From an uncultured Maribacter sp. (GTDB taxonomy: Bacteria > Bacteroidota > Bacteroidia > Flavobacteriales > Flavobacteriaceae): a DNA stretch of 64,000 bases. Each line of letters starts with the position of its first letter. Position 1 is the stretch's first letter. The notes beneath the pieces are model-generated. The model searched no databases and was not told where the DNA came from. It saw nothing but the letters and a program-made list of their open reading frames with translations. The position numbers were made by a program, and so were the translations under genes. The stretch lies in the NCBI GenBank assembly GCA_947498505.1, contig CANMKG010000002.1, forward strand, positions 620,001 to 684,000, written 5' to 3'. This document shows positions 17,693 to 26,830 of the stretch, piece after piece.

Positions 17693-19186
17693 ATGAAAAA
17701 CAAGGTATTATTCGTAGTTACGATTGTTGCTGTTTTTTTATTAGGATTACTAGCATCTAGTATTGTAAATAGAAAAAGTGAAGCTAAGTATAAATTTGTT
17801 CCAAAAGTAGATATTGGAGAAAATGAACCTCGCAATAAAGTATGGGGTGAAAATTACCCTAAAGAATATCAGTCATGGTTACAAACTGCCGACACTACAT
17901 TTTCTAGTGCACAAGGCGGTTCTGCAATGCGAGATATGTTGGAAGAAGACCCTAGGTTGGTTGTGCTTTTTGCAGGATATGGATTCTCCAAGGATTATAA
18001 TCAAGGTAGGGGGCATGCATATGCTATTGAAGATATTCATAATTCATTAAGAACTGGTGGCCCTACTGGTAAAGGAGATGGTCCTATGCCAGCGACATGT
18101 TGGACATGTAAAAGCCCTGATGTACCAAGATTAATGAGCGAAAACGGTATTGCTGAATTTTATTCTGGAAAATGGGCCGATAAAGGGGAAGAAGTTGTAA
18201 ATCCAATTGGTTGTGCAGATTGTCATGATCCCAGTAATATGAAACTACGAATTACGCGTCCAGCGTTAGTTGAAGCGTTTGATGCTATGGGAAAAGATAT
18301 TAATCAGGCAACCCACCAAGAAATGCGTTCGTTAGTTTGTGCGCAATGTCATGTAGAATATTATTTCAACAAAAAATTGCCTGGAAAAGAAGGAGTACCG
18401 TATTTAGTTTTTCCATGGAAAGAAGGTATGGCTGTTGAGGATATGGAAAAATACTATGATAACTTAGAGTTTTCTGATTGGACCCATAAAGTAAGTAAGG
18501 CTCCAATGCTAAAAGCACAACACCCAGGCTACGAAACATTTGTTACAGGTGTTCATGCGGATAGGGGAGTATCATGCGCAGATTGTCATATGCCGTATAA
18601 AAGTGAAGGCGGACAAAAATTTACAGACCACCACATACAATCACCACTAAATAATACAGCCAACGCATGTCAGGCTTGTCATAGAGAAGAATCTACCAAG
18701 TTAATGGCAAATGTGTATGAGCGTCAGCGCAAATCGACAGAAAACCGTTTGAAACTAGAAGACCTTTTAGTAAAAGCGCATGTTGAAGCTGGTAAGGCAT
18801 GGGAGTTAGGAGCTTCTGAAGAGCAAATGCAAGCAATACTTACCGATATCCGTCATGCACAATGGCGTTGGGATTATTCTGCTGCTTCTCACGGAGCATC
18901 ATTTCACTCGCCAGTTGAAACCGCTAGAGTTATTGGAGGTGGACTTGATAAAGCAGCAGAAGCAAGAGTTAAATTAGCACGTTTGTTAGCAGACCTAGGT
19001 CATAACATGCCTGTTGATATGCCAGATATTTCATCCAAAGAAAAAGCGCAAGAATATATTGGCTTAGATATGGAAAAATTGGAAGCTCAAAAAGAAACGT
19101 TTAAAGAAAATCTTTTACCAAAATGGATGGAATCCGCTAAAGCTCGTGAAGCAAAAATGGATGAGAAATCTGTTTCGATGAACTAG
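17693..19186 (+). CDS. nrfA: Ammonia-forming cytochrome c nitrite reductase NrfA
   Basis: The 497-residue periplasmic pentahaem enzyme reduces nitrite to ammonium with six electrons. It has an N-terminal signal/anchor (about residues 4-24), the catalytic haem site with lysine ligand CWTCK at 136-140, and four CxxCH sites: CADCH 174-178, CAQCH 216-220, CADCH 295-299 and CQACH 326-330. The segment QHPGYETFVTGVHADRGVSC is typical of the family active-site region. It forms a complex with NrfH. A strong hairpin-plus-T-run follows the stop, so nrfHA looks like its own transcription unit. No nitrate reductase is present in the window, so nitrite must come from elsewhere. Confidence 0.96.
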   Translation: MKNKVLFVVTIVAVFLLGLLASSIVNRKSEAKYKFVPKVDIGENEPRNKVWGENYPKEYQSWLQTADTTFSSAQGGSAMRDMLEEDPRLVVLFAGYGFSKDYNQGRGHAYAIEDIHNSLRTGGPTGKGDGPMPATCWTCKSPDVPRLMSENGIAEFYSGKWADKGEEVVNPIGCADCHDPSNMKLRITRPALVEAFDAMGKDINQATHQEMRSLVCAQCHVEYYFNKKLPGKEGVPYLVFPWKEGMAVEDMEKYYDNLEFSDWTHKVSKAPMLKAQHPGYETFVTGVHADRGVSCADCHMPYKSEGGQKFTDHHIQSPLNNTANACQACHREESTKLMANVYERQRKSTENRLKLEDLLVKAHVEAGKAWELGASEEQMQAILTDIRHAQWRWDYSAASHGASFHSPVETARVIGGGLDKAAEARVKLARLLADLGHNMPVDMPDISSKEKAQEYIGLDMEKLEAQKETFKENLLPKWMESAKAREAKMDEKSVSMN

Positions 19187-19212
19187 GTGTATTATTACGA
19201 ATTGTCCAACAC

Positions 19213-19253
19213 ATATCCTCATCGTTGTAATGACGTTTGAGGATATCTTTTTT
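19213..19253 (+). terminator. Intrinsic terminator after nrfA
   Basis: ATATCCTCA (19213-19221) pairs with TGAGGATAT (19238-19246), with a further CGT/ACG pairing inside, and is followed by CTTTTTT. It ends the nrfHA transcript, and it covers the region before the ccsBA ATG at 19267, ruling out an earlier start for that gene. Confidence 0.7.
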
Positions 19254-19266
19254 AAGAGAATGTATT

Positions 19267-22200
19267 ATGCAAAAAATATATAAAATATTTGCCTCACCAA
19301 TGTTAGCAGTATTGCTGTTATTAATTTATGGGATTGGTATGGCGGTAGCCACATTTGTTGAAAACGATTTTGGTACGGCAACAGCTTGGAAATTAATTTA
19401 CGATGCGCTTTGGTTTGAGTTGGTGATGGTAGGTTTAAGCTTTTGTTTTATTGCTAATATTTACAAATACAAATTGGTGCGCAAAGAAAAATGGGCAATT
19501 CTGCTTTTTCATATTTCTTTTGTTGTTGTGGTTATTGGAGCTGGTATAACTCGCTATAATTCTTACGGAGGCGTAATGCGAATTCGTGAAGGTGAAACTT
19601 CAAACGTTATTATTTCTGATGCTAACTATTTAAAAGCAAAGATAACTGATGGGAAAACAACCAAAATTCTTCGAAAAAAATTAAGTTTTTCTCCATTAAC
19701 GAATAATGATTTTAGTATTGAAACTACTTTTAACGGCATGCCGATTAAAATTTCGTATAACAAATTTGTTGCTGATGCATTACCAAAAATTGAGGATAAT
19801 GTAAGCGGTGGGATATCGCTTTTAGAAATGGTAGTTTCTAGTGGTAAAGGAAGAGAAACGGTTTTTTTAGAAAAAGGAGAAGTAGAGCGTATAGGTGAAC
19901 ATAATCATTTAATTGGTTTTGAAGCTGAGGGTAAAGGAGTGATTAATCTTGTAGAAAAAAATGGACAATTTCAGATACTATCACCTCGAAATTTAGACTT
20001 TTTCATAATGTCTTCTCAAAAAGCAGGTAAAATCAAAAAGGACTCTTTGCAAAATATTACGCTAAGAACGTTATACCGAGACGGAGATGCTTCATTTGTT
20101 CCTACAGCATTTCATCCTAATGCAAGAATAGATATCGTTAGCACATCAGATAAATTAAAAGATATTGATTCCAATAAAGATGATGCGCTTTTGGTAGATG
20201 TTGAGGTTAACAATCAAATTACCACAACAAATTTGCTATACCGACAAGGCTTTTTACCAACAGAACATAAGGCAGATATTGATGATTTATCGGTGGTTTT
20301 ATCCTATGGAGCAGAAGCCCAAGAAACACCATTTGCTATTCAGCTTAATGATTTTCAATTGGAACGTTATCCGGGTTCCACAAGTCCTTCATCTTACGCA
20401 AGCGAAGTAACTGTAATTGATGGAAAACAAAAAGAACCTTATCGCATTTTTATGAATAACGTGCTAGATTATAAAGGATATCGGTTTTTTCAAGCAAGTT
20501 ATGATACTGATGAATTAGGCACTGTGTTATCAGTAAATCATGATGCTTTAGGAACATGGGTAACCTATTTGGGGTATTTGTTAATGGGTATTGGAATGTT
20601 TTTTACACTTTTTGGAAAAGCGTCTCGATTTCAACAAGTCAATAAAAAGTTAAATGACTTAAAAAGGCATAAAACCGTTTTAGTTTTGGCATTTGTACTT
20701 GCTGTAAATGGATTATCTGCTAATGAGATACAGGAAGAGGGTGTAATTCCAATACAGCAAATAATAGATGTTGATCATGCTGCTTTTTTTGGACGTTTAA
20801 TGGTGCAAGATTTAGACGGAAGAATAAAACCTATTAACACCCTTGCATCCGAGTTTTTGCGTAAAATATCTGGGAAACCTTATTTTAAATTGATTCAGAA
20901 CGGAGGTAGTGTAAAGTTAGATGCTAATCAAACCTTTTTGGCAATGCATGTTTCTGGTAATTATTGGAAACAAATACCATTAATAAAGATTGATGTAAAG
21001 AAACTAGGTTCAGACTACAAGTCCCTGGAGTTGGGTGAGAATGGCCTAATTTCTTTTCAAAACTTGTTAGATGCTTCTGGGAAATACGTGTTATCGGAAG
21101 ATGTTGAAGAAGCAAATCAGAAAAAACCAGCTGAACGCAACGAATTTGATAAAGAAGTTTTAAAGGTTGATGAGCGTTTTAATATTTTATACAATGTGTT
21201 TATTGGAAACTACCTGAAGATTTTTCCAAATGACAACGACACTAATAATACATGGTTTACGTATACGCACCACTTTCAAGATTTTCCTTTGGAAGATGGA
21301 CGCTTTGCTAAAACTATTGTACCAGCGTATTTTTCTGATGTGGCAGCTCAAAATTGGGAATTAGCCACTGAAAAACTAAGCTATATTGATACGTATCAAA
21401 AAACATTAGCCAACGATATTATTCCCAATGATAAGCGTGTGGCGGCAGAATTGTGGTATAATGAACTGAATCTTAATTTTTGGTTGTTTCAGGTGCTATT
21501 TGTTTTAGGGCTTTTACTTCTGGTTTTGGCAATGGTAAAAGTTTTTGTAGAGAAAAAAACGATTGAATATATCTGGAATGCCCTTATACTCATTACACTT
21601 TTAAGTTTTGTTGTCTTTGCTGGAAACATAATATTACGCTGGTATGTTGCGCAGCACGCTCCTTGGAGTAATGGTTACGAAATGCTAATATTTGTAGCTT
21701 GGGTATTGATGTTATGTGGGTTTTTAACGTTTAGAAAGTCCGATTTTGCACTACCGCTAGCCACCTTGTTTTCTGGAGCATTACTTTTTGTAAGCTATTT
21801 AGATTGGATTAATCCAGAAATCACCAATTTAATGCCAGTGTTAAAGTCGTACTGGTTAAAAGTACATGTAGCAACCATTGTTAGTAGTTACGCTCCATTA
21901 GCACTATCTGCTGTATTAGGGTTAATGGCATTAATTTTAATGATTATTAAAACACCAAAAACCAAAAATAAAATAGATTTAAAAATTAAGGAGCTTACCT
22001 ATATTAATGAATCTTCCATGACTATTGGATTATTTGTTTTGGCTATAGGTACTTTTTTAGGAGGAGTTTGGGCAAATGAATCTTGGGGACGTTATTGGGC
22101 ATGGGATCCAAAGGAAACTTGGGCATTAATCAGTATTATAGTGTACGCTATAGTTTTGCATTTACGATTTATTCCAGGGCTGCAAAACAAGTATGTGCTT

Positions 22201-22392
22201 AATGTTGCAAGTATGTTTGCTTTTTGGTCAATTATAATGACATCTTTTGGAGTAAACTACTATTTATCCGGATTACATAGTTATGCAGCTGGAGACCCTG
22301 TTCCAATGCCAAAGTTTGTGTATTTTTTGGCAATTTTAATGATGGTAATCGCTATTTGGGCATATATTAAAAATCGAAAAAAAGCTATTTAA
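19267..22392 (+). CDS. ccsBA: Fused cytochrome c biogenesis protein CcsBA
   Basis: The 1041-residue inner-membrane protein starts at ATG 19267 (MQKIYKIFASPMLAVLLL). The N-terminal half is ResB/CcsB-like, with helices near 8-28, 40-60 and 75-95, a large periplasmic domain and another helix near 437-457. The C-terminal half is CcsA, with a run of helices and the haem-binding tryptophan-rich motif WGRYWAWDPKETW (about 940-952). It exports haem and ligates it to CxxCH motifs of periplasmic cytochromes. Local clients are NrfH, NrfA, the peroxidase at 8306 and the c-haem proteins of regions C and D. Its stop overlaps the stop of uxaC (TTAA). Confidence 0.93.
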   Translation: MQKIYKIFASPMLAVLLLLIYGIGMAVATFVENDFGTATAWKLIYDALWFELVMVGLSFCFIANIYKYKLVRKEKWAILLFHISFVVVVIGAGITRYNSYGGVMRIREGETSNVIISDANYLKAKITDGKTTKILRKKLSFSPLTNNDFSIETTFNGMPIKISYNKFVADALPKIEDNVSGGISLLEMVVSSGKGRETVFLEKGEVERIGEHNHLIGFEAEGKGVINLVEKNGQFQILSPRNLDFFIMSSQKAGKIKKDSLQNITLRTLYRDGDASFVPTAFHPNARIDIVSTSDKLKDIDSNKDDALLVDVEVNNQITTTNLLYRQGFLPTEHKADIDDLSVVLSYGAEAQETPFAIQLNDFQLERYPGSTSPSSYASEVTVIDGKQKEPYRIFMNNVLDYKGYRFFQASYDTDELGTVLSVNHDALGTWVTYLGYLLMGIGMFFTLFGKASRFQQVNKKLNDLKRHKTVLVLAFVLAVNGLSANEIQEEGVIPIQQIIDVDHAAFFGRLMVQDLDGRIKPINTLASEFLRKISGKPYFKLIQNGGSVKLDANQTFLAMHVSGNYWKQIPLIKIDVKKLGSDYKSLELGENGLISFQNLLDASGKYVLSEDVEEANQKKPAERNEFDKEVLKVDERFNILYNVFIGNYLKIFPNDNDTNNTWFTYTHHFQDFPLEDGRFAKTIVPAYFSDVAAQNWELATEKLSYIDTYQKTLANDIIPNDKRVAAELWYNELNLNFWLFQVLFVLGLLLLVLAMVKVFVEKKTIEYIWNALILITLLSFVVFAGNIILRWYVAQHAPWSNGYEMLIFVAWVLMLCGFLTFRKSDFALPLATLFSGALLFVSYLDWINPEITNLMPVLKSYWLKVHVATIVSSYAPLALSAVLGLMALILMIIKTPKTKNKIDLKIKELTYINESSMTIGLFVLAIGTFLGGVWANESWGRYWAWDPKETWALISIIVYAIVLHLRFIPGLQNKYVLNVASMFAFWSIIMTSFGVNYYLSGLHSYAAGDPVPMPKFVYFLAILMMVIAIWAYIKNRKKAI

Positions 22393-23810
22393 ACCTTATC
22401 AAAACCAAAATAGTTTTTAGCATTATTGTAGCAAACATCTTGGACAATTTTGCCTAGAAAAGAAATGTCGTTAGGGAGTTCTCCGTTTTCAACATCGGTA
22501 CCAATTGCATTGCAAAGAATTCTTCTAAAATATTCGTGTCTTGTAAATGATAAAAAGCTACGGCTATCTGTTAACATACCTACAAATCTACTTAGCAAGC
22601 CTAAATTGGATAAAATAGTGAGGTGTTTTTCTATACCATCTTTTTGATCCATAAACCACCATGCTGCTCCCCATTGCATTTTTGAAGGAATTTCGTTGGT
22701 GTTAAAGTTCCCCATCATTGTGGCAAATGTTTCGCTTTGGGCTGGATTTATGTTATAGGTAATCGTTTTTGCAAGTTGATTAGTGCTATCCAATCGGTCT
22801 AAAAAACTAGATAACGACTCAGAAAAATTATAGTCTCCAACAGAGTCGCAACCCGCATTAGAACCGAAAATAGCGGACAATCTACTATTGTTATTGCGAA
22901 TGGCACCTAAATGATATTGTTGTGTCCACCCTTTGTTGTGATACATTTTCGCCAGCTCGTACATTAGACATGCTTGGTAAGCTTCACGCTCTACTGAACT
23001 TATATTTTTGTTTTGTATTCTTTTTTTAATAATAGTGTCCACTTGATTTTCTGAAAAATCAGCATTAGCTAAAGGCCCAGATAAACCATAATCCGATAGG
23101 CGACAGCCCTCAGCATGAAAATAATCAACTCTGATTCTTAGAGCAGAGATAAGACTATTGTAATCTGTAATTTTTTGATTTGCCGCTTTTTCTAATTTTG
23201 AAAGATAATCAAGAAAAGAGTTGTTTTCTATATCAATAACAGTGTCCGCCCTAAAGGTTGGTAAAACTTTAATAGAAAAATTACTTTTGGCAATTTGTTG
23301 ATGCCATTTTAAGTCATCAATGGGGTCATCGGTAGTACATACTACGGTAACATTCATTTTGCTTAGTAATTGTCTTGGAGAGGTTTGTTTTATGGCCTCT
23401 GAAGACATTTCGTAAATAGATTTTGCCGTACTAGGTTGTAAAATTTCTGAAATACCGAAATATCGTTTAAGCTCTAAATGTGTCCAATGAAAAAGAGGGT
23501 TTTTTATGGTATGTGGTACTGTTGCCGCCCATTGCTCAAACTTTTGAAAATTTGTGGAATCTCCTGTAATATATTTTTCGTCAATACCATTAGCGCGCAT
23601 GGCTCGCCATTTATAATGATCTTCAGTCAACCACGCGTCGGTAATATCAGAAAAAGGCTCGTTTAGGGCTATTTGCTTTGCAGAAAGATGGTTATGATAG
23701 TCAATAATGGGCATTGCTTTGGCATAGTCATGGTAAAGCACTTTTGCCGTTTTATTTTGCAATAAAAAATCATCATTAATAAATGATGTATCTGTTTTTA
23801 TAGTACTCAT
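22389..23810 (-). CDS. uxaC: Glucuronate (uronate) isomerase
   Basis: This 473-residue protein is close to the standard UxaC length of about 470. It converts D-glucuronate to D-fructuronate, and often galacturonate to tagaturonate. Family marks include IIDYHNHLSAKQI (His39, His41), DAWLTEDHYKWRAMRANG, VVCTTDDPIDDLKWH, QYHLGAIRNNNSR and GMLTDSRSFLSFTRHEYFRR near the C-terminus. It is cytoplasmic. Its start overlaps the stop of uxuA by 4 bp, so these genes form one operon with the SDR at 24983. The operon supplies the first step of the uronate branch. Confidence 0.95.
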   Translation of the reverse strand: MSTIKTDTSFINDDFLLQNKTAKVLYHDYAKAMPIIDYHNHLSAKQIALNEPFSDITDAWLTEDHYKWRAMRANGIDEKYITGDSTNFQKFEQWAATVPHTIKNPLFHWTHLELKRYFGISEILQPSTAKSIYEMSSEAIKQTSPRQLLSKMNVTVVCTTDDPIDDLKWHQQIAKSNFSIKVLPTFRADTVIDIENNSFLDYLSKLEKAANQKITDYNSLISALRIRVDYFHAEGCRLSDYGLSGPLANADFSENQVDTIIKKRIQNKNISSVEREAYQACLMYELAKMYHNKGWTQQYHLGAIRNNNSRLSAIFGSNAGCDSVGDYNFSESLSSFLDRLDSTNQLAKTITYNINPAQSETFATMMGNFNTNEIPSKMQWGAAWWFMDQKDGIEKHLTILSNLGLLSRFVGMLTDSRSFLSFTRHEYFRRILCNAIGTDVENGELPNDISFLGKIVQDVCYNNAKNYFGFDKV

Positions 23811-24973
23811 AACGATAAACTTTTTTGTATGCCTAATGATAAGCCTTTAATTTCTGCAAGCCCTTTTAATCTCCCAATCGCCGTATATCCAGCATAAGTA
23901 CTTTGGGCAAGTAAGTCGTTTAATATTTGGTGTCCATGATCTGGTCGCATTGGAATATCTATTCCTCTTTTTTGTTCAACCTTTAAAACAGCCTTCACAA
24001 TTTCATACATGTCAGAAGAACCCTCTAAGTGACAATCTTCATAAAAACTTCCGTCCAATTCTCGTTTAACATTTCGCAAATGAAAAAAATGTATTTTTTC
24101 ACCAAATTTCTCAATCATTTTTGGCAAATCGTTGTTTGGGTTTGCACCCAATGATCCCGTGCAAAATGTAATTCCGTTTGCTGGACTATCAATAAAATTG
24201 ACTAAATCCTCCAGGTCTTTTTCAGACTTTACAATTCTCGGTAGACCCATAATATCAAAAGGAGGGTCGTCTGGGTGAATTGCCATTTTAATTCCATTTT
24301 CTTCTGCAACTGGAATAACTTCATTTAAGAAATACGACAAATTATTTTTAAGGTCTTCATGCGTATATCCATCATATTGAGCAATCATTTTTGAAAATGA
24401 TGCTATTGTTAAATCGTCAACAGTACCTGGTAATCCTTTTAGAATGCTGTCTTCCAGACGTTGCTGTTCCAGAGCTGGCATTTCAGAAAATCTTTTTTTA
24501 GCAATGTCTAAAACTTCTTGAGAATAATCATTTTCAGCGCCTTTACGCTTCATTATGAAACATTCAAAAATAGCCATGTCCACTTTGTCAAAACGCAAAG
24601 CCGTACCTCCGTTCTGCAATTGCCAATGTAAATGGGTTCTGGTCCAATCTAATACTGGCATAAAATTGTAGCATACATTTTTAACACCGCAAGCGGCTAG
24701 ATTAATGAGACTCTGCTTATAATTTTCTATTCGTTTTGTATAATCACCAGTTTTGAGTTTAATATTTTCATGAATAGGTACGCTTTCTACAAAAACCCAC
24801 TCCAAACCAGCTTCCTCAATTGTTTTTTTAACTTTTTGAATTTCCTCTATGTTCCAAATTTCTCCATTTGGAATATGATGCAATGCGGTTACAATACCCG
24901 TAGCTCCAGACTGCTTAATATGAGGTAAAGTAACAGGGTCGTTTTGACCAAACCATCTAAATGTTTCTTTCAT
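23807..24973 (-). CDS. uxuA: Mannonate dehydratase
   Basis: The 388-residue protein is full length for UxuA. It removes water from D-mannonate to give 2-keto-3-deoxygluconate. Landmarks are FRWFGQNDPVTLPHIKQSGA at the N-terminus and the metal-site segments KMAIHPDDPPFDIMGLPRIV, ITFCTGSLGANP, IHFFHLRNVKRE and RPDHGHQIL, which contain the His, Cys and Asp ligands of the TIM-barrel enzyme. It is cytoplasmic. It lies between the SDR (9 bases upstream) and uxaC (4-bp overlap). The next enzymes, KDG kinase and KDPG aldolase, are not in the window. Confidence 0.95.
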   Translation of the reverse strand: MKETFRWFGQNDPVTLPHIKQSGATGIVTALHHIPNGEIWNIEEIQKVKKTIEEAGLEWVFVESVPIHENIKLKTGDYTKRIENYKQSLINLAACGVKNVCYNFMPVLDWTRTHLHWQLQNGGTALRFDKVDMAIFECFIMKRKGAENDYSQEVLDIAKKRFSEMPALEQQRLEDSILKGLPGTVDDLTIASFSKMIAQYDGYTHEDLKNNLSYFLNEVIPVAEENGIKMAIHPDDPPFDIMGLPRIVKSEKDLEDLVNFIDSPANGITFCTGSLGANPNNDLPKMIEKFGEKIHFFHLRNVKRELDGSFYEDCHLEGSSDMYEIVKAVLKVEQKRGIDIPMRPDHGHQILNDLLAQSTYAGYTAIGRLKGLAEIKGLSLGIQKSLSL

Positions 24974-24982
24974 AGTAAATTA

Positions 24983-25789
24983 TTACACGCCACTAAATGC
25001 GCTAAAACCACCGTCAATTGGAATTACCACTCCCGTTACAAAGCTGGCAGAATCACTTATGAGCCATTGTACTGCACCGTTAAGTTCTTCAGCCTCCCCA
25101 AAACGTTTCATTGGAGTGTTTGCAATTATAGTATTTCCTCTAGCTGTAAAGCTACCATCTTTATTGGTTAATAAACTTCTATTTTGTTCACCTATAAAAA
25201 AACCAGGAGCAATTGCGTTAACTCGTATTTTATCTCCAAATTTTAATGCAAACTCTGTAGCCAACCATTTTGTGAAATTATCTATAGCCGCTTTTGAAGC
25301 AGAATATCCAACCACTCTTGTAATTGCTTGGGTAGCTGCCATTGAAGATATATTAACAATACTGCCTTTACCTTGTTTTATAATTTCTTGCCCGAAAACC
25401 ATAGAAGGTAATACAGTACCATCTAAATTTAGTTGCGATACTTTTCTAAAGTCTTCAATCTTTAAGTCGAAGAAATTGTTTTCAGGTGAAATAGTTGCAC
25501 CAGACATATTACCTCCGGCAGCATTGATAAGCACATCAATTTTATGCCACTTATCCAGTATTTGCTTTTTTACTTTTTCTAAATCTTGCTGATTTAAAAC
25601 ATCACAAGAAAAACCAATAATGGTGTCACTAATTTTTTTTAGCTCATTAACTTTATTTTCTACTCGTTCTGAGTTTCTACTTAGAATTACAATTTTCCCA
25701 CCTTGTTCTAAGAGATTTTTTGCGATGCTAGAACCTAAAACACCAGCGCCGCCAGTGATTACAATAACTTTGTTTGATACGTTAAACAT
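24983..25789 (-). CDS. SDR oxidoreductase, probable D-mannonate oxidoreductase (UxuB-like)
   Basis: The 268-residue short-chain dehydrogenase has the nucleotide motif TGGAGVLG (12-19), NAAGG (about 89-93), a catalytic Ser at about 148-149 and YSASK (Tyr162, Lys166). Directly upstream of uxuA and uxaC, it most likely reduces fructuronate to mannonate with NAD(P)H, the step between those enzymes; in Bacillus the same step is done by an SDR rather than the long-chain E. coli UxuB. A close paralogue lies at 30850 and shares the segment RVNAIAPGFFIG and the following QNR-LLTN pattern. The AATCGATT core of the LacI operator occurs 90 bases before its start. Confidence 0.85.
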   Translation of the reverse strand: MFNVSNKVIVITGGAGVLGSSIAKNLLEQGGKIVILSRNSERVENKVNELKKISDTIIGFSCDVLNQQDLEKVKKQILDKWHKIDVLINAAGGNMSGATISPENNFFDLKIEDFRKVSQLNLDGTVLPSMVFGQEIIKQGKGSIVNISSMAATQAITRVVGYSASKAAIDNFTKWLATEFALKFGDKIRVNAIAPGFFIGEQNRSLLTNKDGSFTARGNTIIANTPMKRFGEAEELNGAVQWLISDSASFVTGVVIPIDGGFSAFSGV

Positions 25790-25877
25790 TTTAATTTTAA
25801 TGGTTTATTATCGGTCGGTTAAACTAGTGAATTTCTTTTTTAAGCCAGTTAAAAAAAGTAAAATTGTAGTATTTTTC

Positions 25878-25885
25878 AATCGATT
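25878..25885 (+). promoter_or_regulatory. Possible weak LacI operator core AATCGATT
   Basis: This 8-bp palindrome equals the core of the perfect operator at 27981 and lies about 90 bases before the SDR-uxuA-uxaC start. Flanks differ (TC and TT instead of CGC and GCG), so it is at best a weaker site; a chance match in AT-rich DNA is possible. Confidence 0.25.
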
Positions 25886-26818
25886 TTAGTTTTTAGGATG
25901 TTCGTTGGAAGGTAAAGGGCTATCGTCACATTTTAAATCTCCAACTACGTATTGAATTCCATCAAGAAAATACTGAAGTAATTCAGGGTTTGCTAAGCTT
26001 TGTGCATTATGAGAAGGCGAGGTATAAAAAACTCTTCCTTTGCCATGCTTCTTAATCCAAGATACGTAATTTATGTTGTTTTTTGGTTCTTTACGTAGTC
26101 CTTCCAATTTATTGGCCTCCATATATAACAAAGGTCTGAAGTTATAGTTAAAATATGCATTTTTAAAAAAATAAGGTTCATCAATATGATGAAGTCCTTT
26201 GCCTTTAAAAGCTTTAACCATTGGATGGTTTACATCAACCTCTTTGATGTGCATTTGTTGTTGTTTTGGGTGATAGTCAAAACTTCCTCCGGTCATTTTA
26301 CTAAACTCAGGAGAGTTATTTTGAACAACGATGGCACCATGTAAAATCATTAATCCACCACCTTTAGCAACAAAGTTAATTAAATTCTGTTCATATTTTT
26401 TAGCTTTTTCGGTGATTTGTTGATCATTAAATGAAGTATTTTCTTTTAAAATATCCCAGAATATATCGCGTTTAGGACCTTTTGGATTGGAGTTGTTTAA
26501 AACTACAGCATCGTATTTTTTGAGGTTTTTTTTGTCAAAATTAGAGATATCATATCCTATATGGACTTCAAACGCTTTTGTTTTTTTTGCTAATATTTTA
26601 AGCATTTCAACATTATGAGGTATCGTCCAATGTTTAAATCCGGTGGCTTTAGAAAAAACTAAAACTTTTTTAATTCCTGTTTTTTTAATTCTTGTAGTTG
26701 ATGGGGCCTTTTTTTCTATTTCGGATAACCATTCTTTAGTAATCTCTATAGGTTCAGTACTTTGGCTTTGAACGAACGTTGCTAAAAGAATAAAAAGTGC
26801 AAATACTGGATTTTTCAT
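25886..26818 (-). CDS. Exported ThuA domain protein
   Basis: The 310-residue protein has a cleavable signal peptide (MKNPVFALFILLATFVQSQS) and then a ThuA-like domain of the class I glutamine amidotransferase-like fold: VLVFSKATGFKHWTIP, YDAVVLNNSNP, FVAKGGGLMILHGA, MTGGSFDYHP and KGRVFYTSPSHNAQ. ThuA proteins act on oxidised sugars, and some Bacteroidota members are part of keto-sugar pathways, but the reaction of this one is unknown. It follows lacI by 12 bases and precedes the SDR-uxuA-uxaC genes, so it probably belongs to the uronate operon but works outside the cytoplasm. Confidence 0.85.
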   Translation of the reverse strand: MKNPVFALFILLATFVQSQSTEPIEITKEWLSEIEKKAPSTTRIKKTGIKKVLVFSKATGFKHWTIPHNVEMLKILAKKTKAFEVHIGYDISNFDKKNLKKYDAVVLNNSNPKGPKRDIFWDILKENTSFNDQQITEKAKKYEQNLINFVAKGGGLMILHGAIVVQNNSPEFSKMTGGSFDYHPKQQQMHIKEVDVNHPMVKAFKGKGLHHIDEPYFFKNAYFNYNFRPLLYMEANKLEGLRKEPKNNINYVSWIKKHGKGRVFYTSPSHNAQSLANPELLQYFLDGIQYVVGDLKCDDSPLPSNEHPKN

Positions 26819-26830
26819 TTTAATTATGGT

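Noticed and set aside
25059-25592. Open frame of 177 codons opposite the SDR gene
   Set aside because: The SDR has all catalytic motifs; the antisense product shows no domain or signal and no start context.
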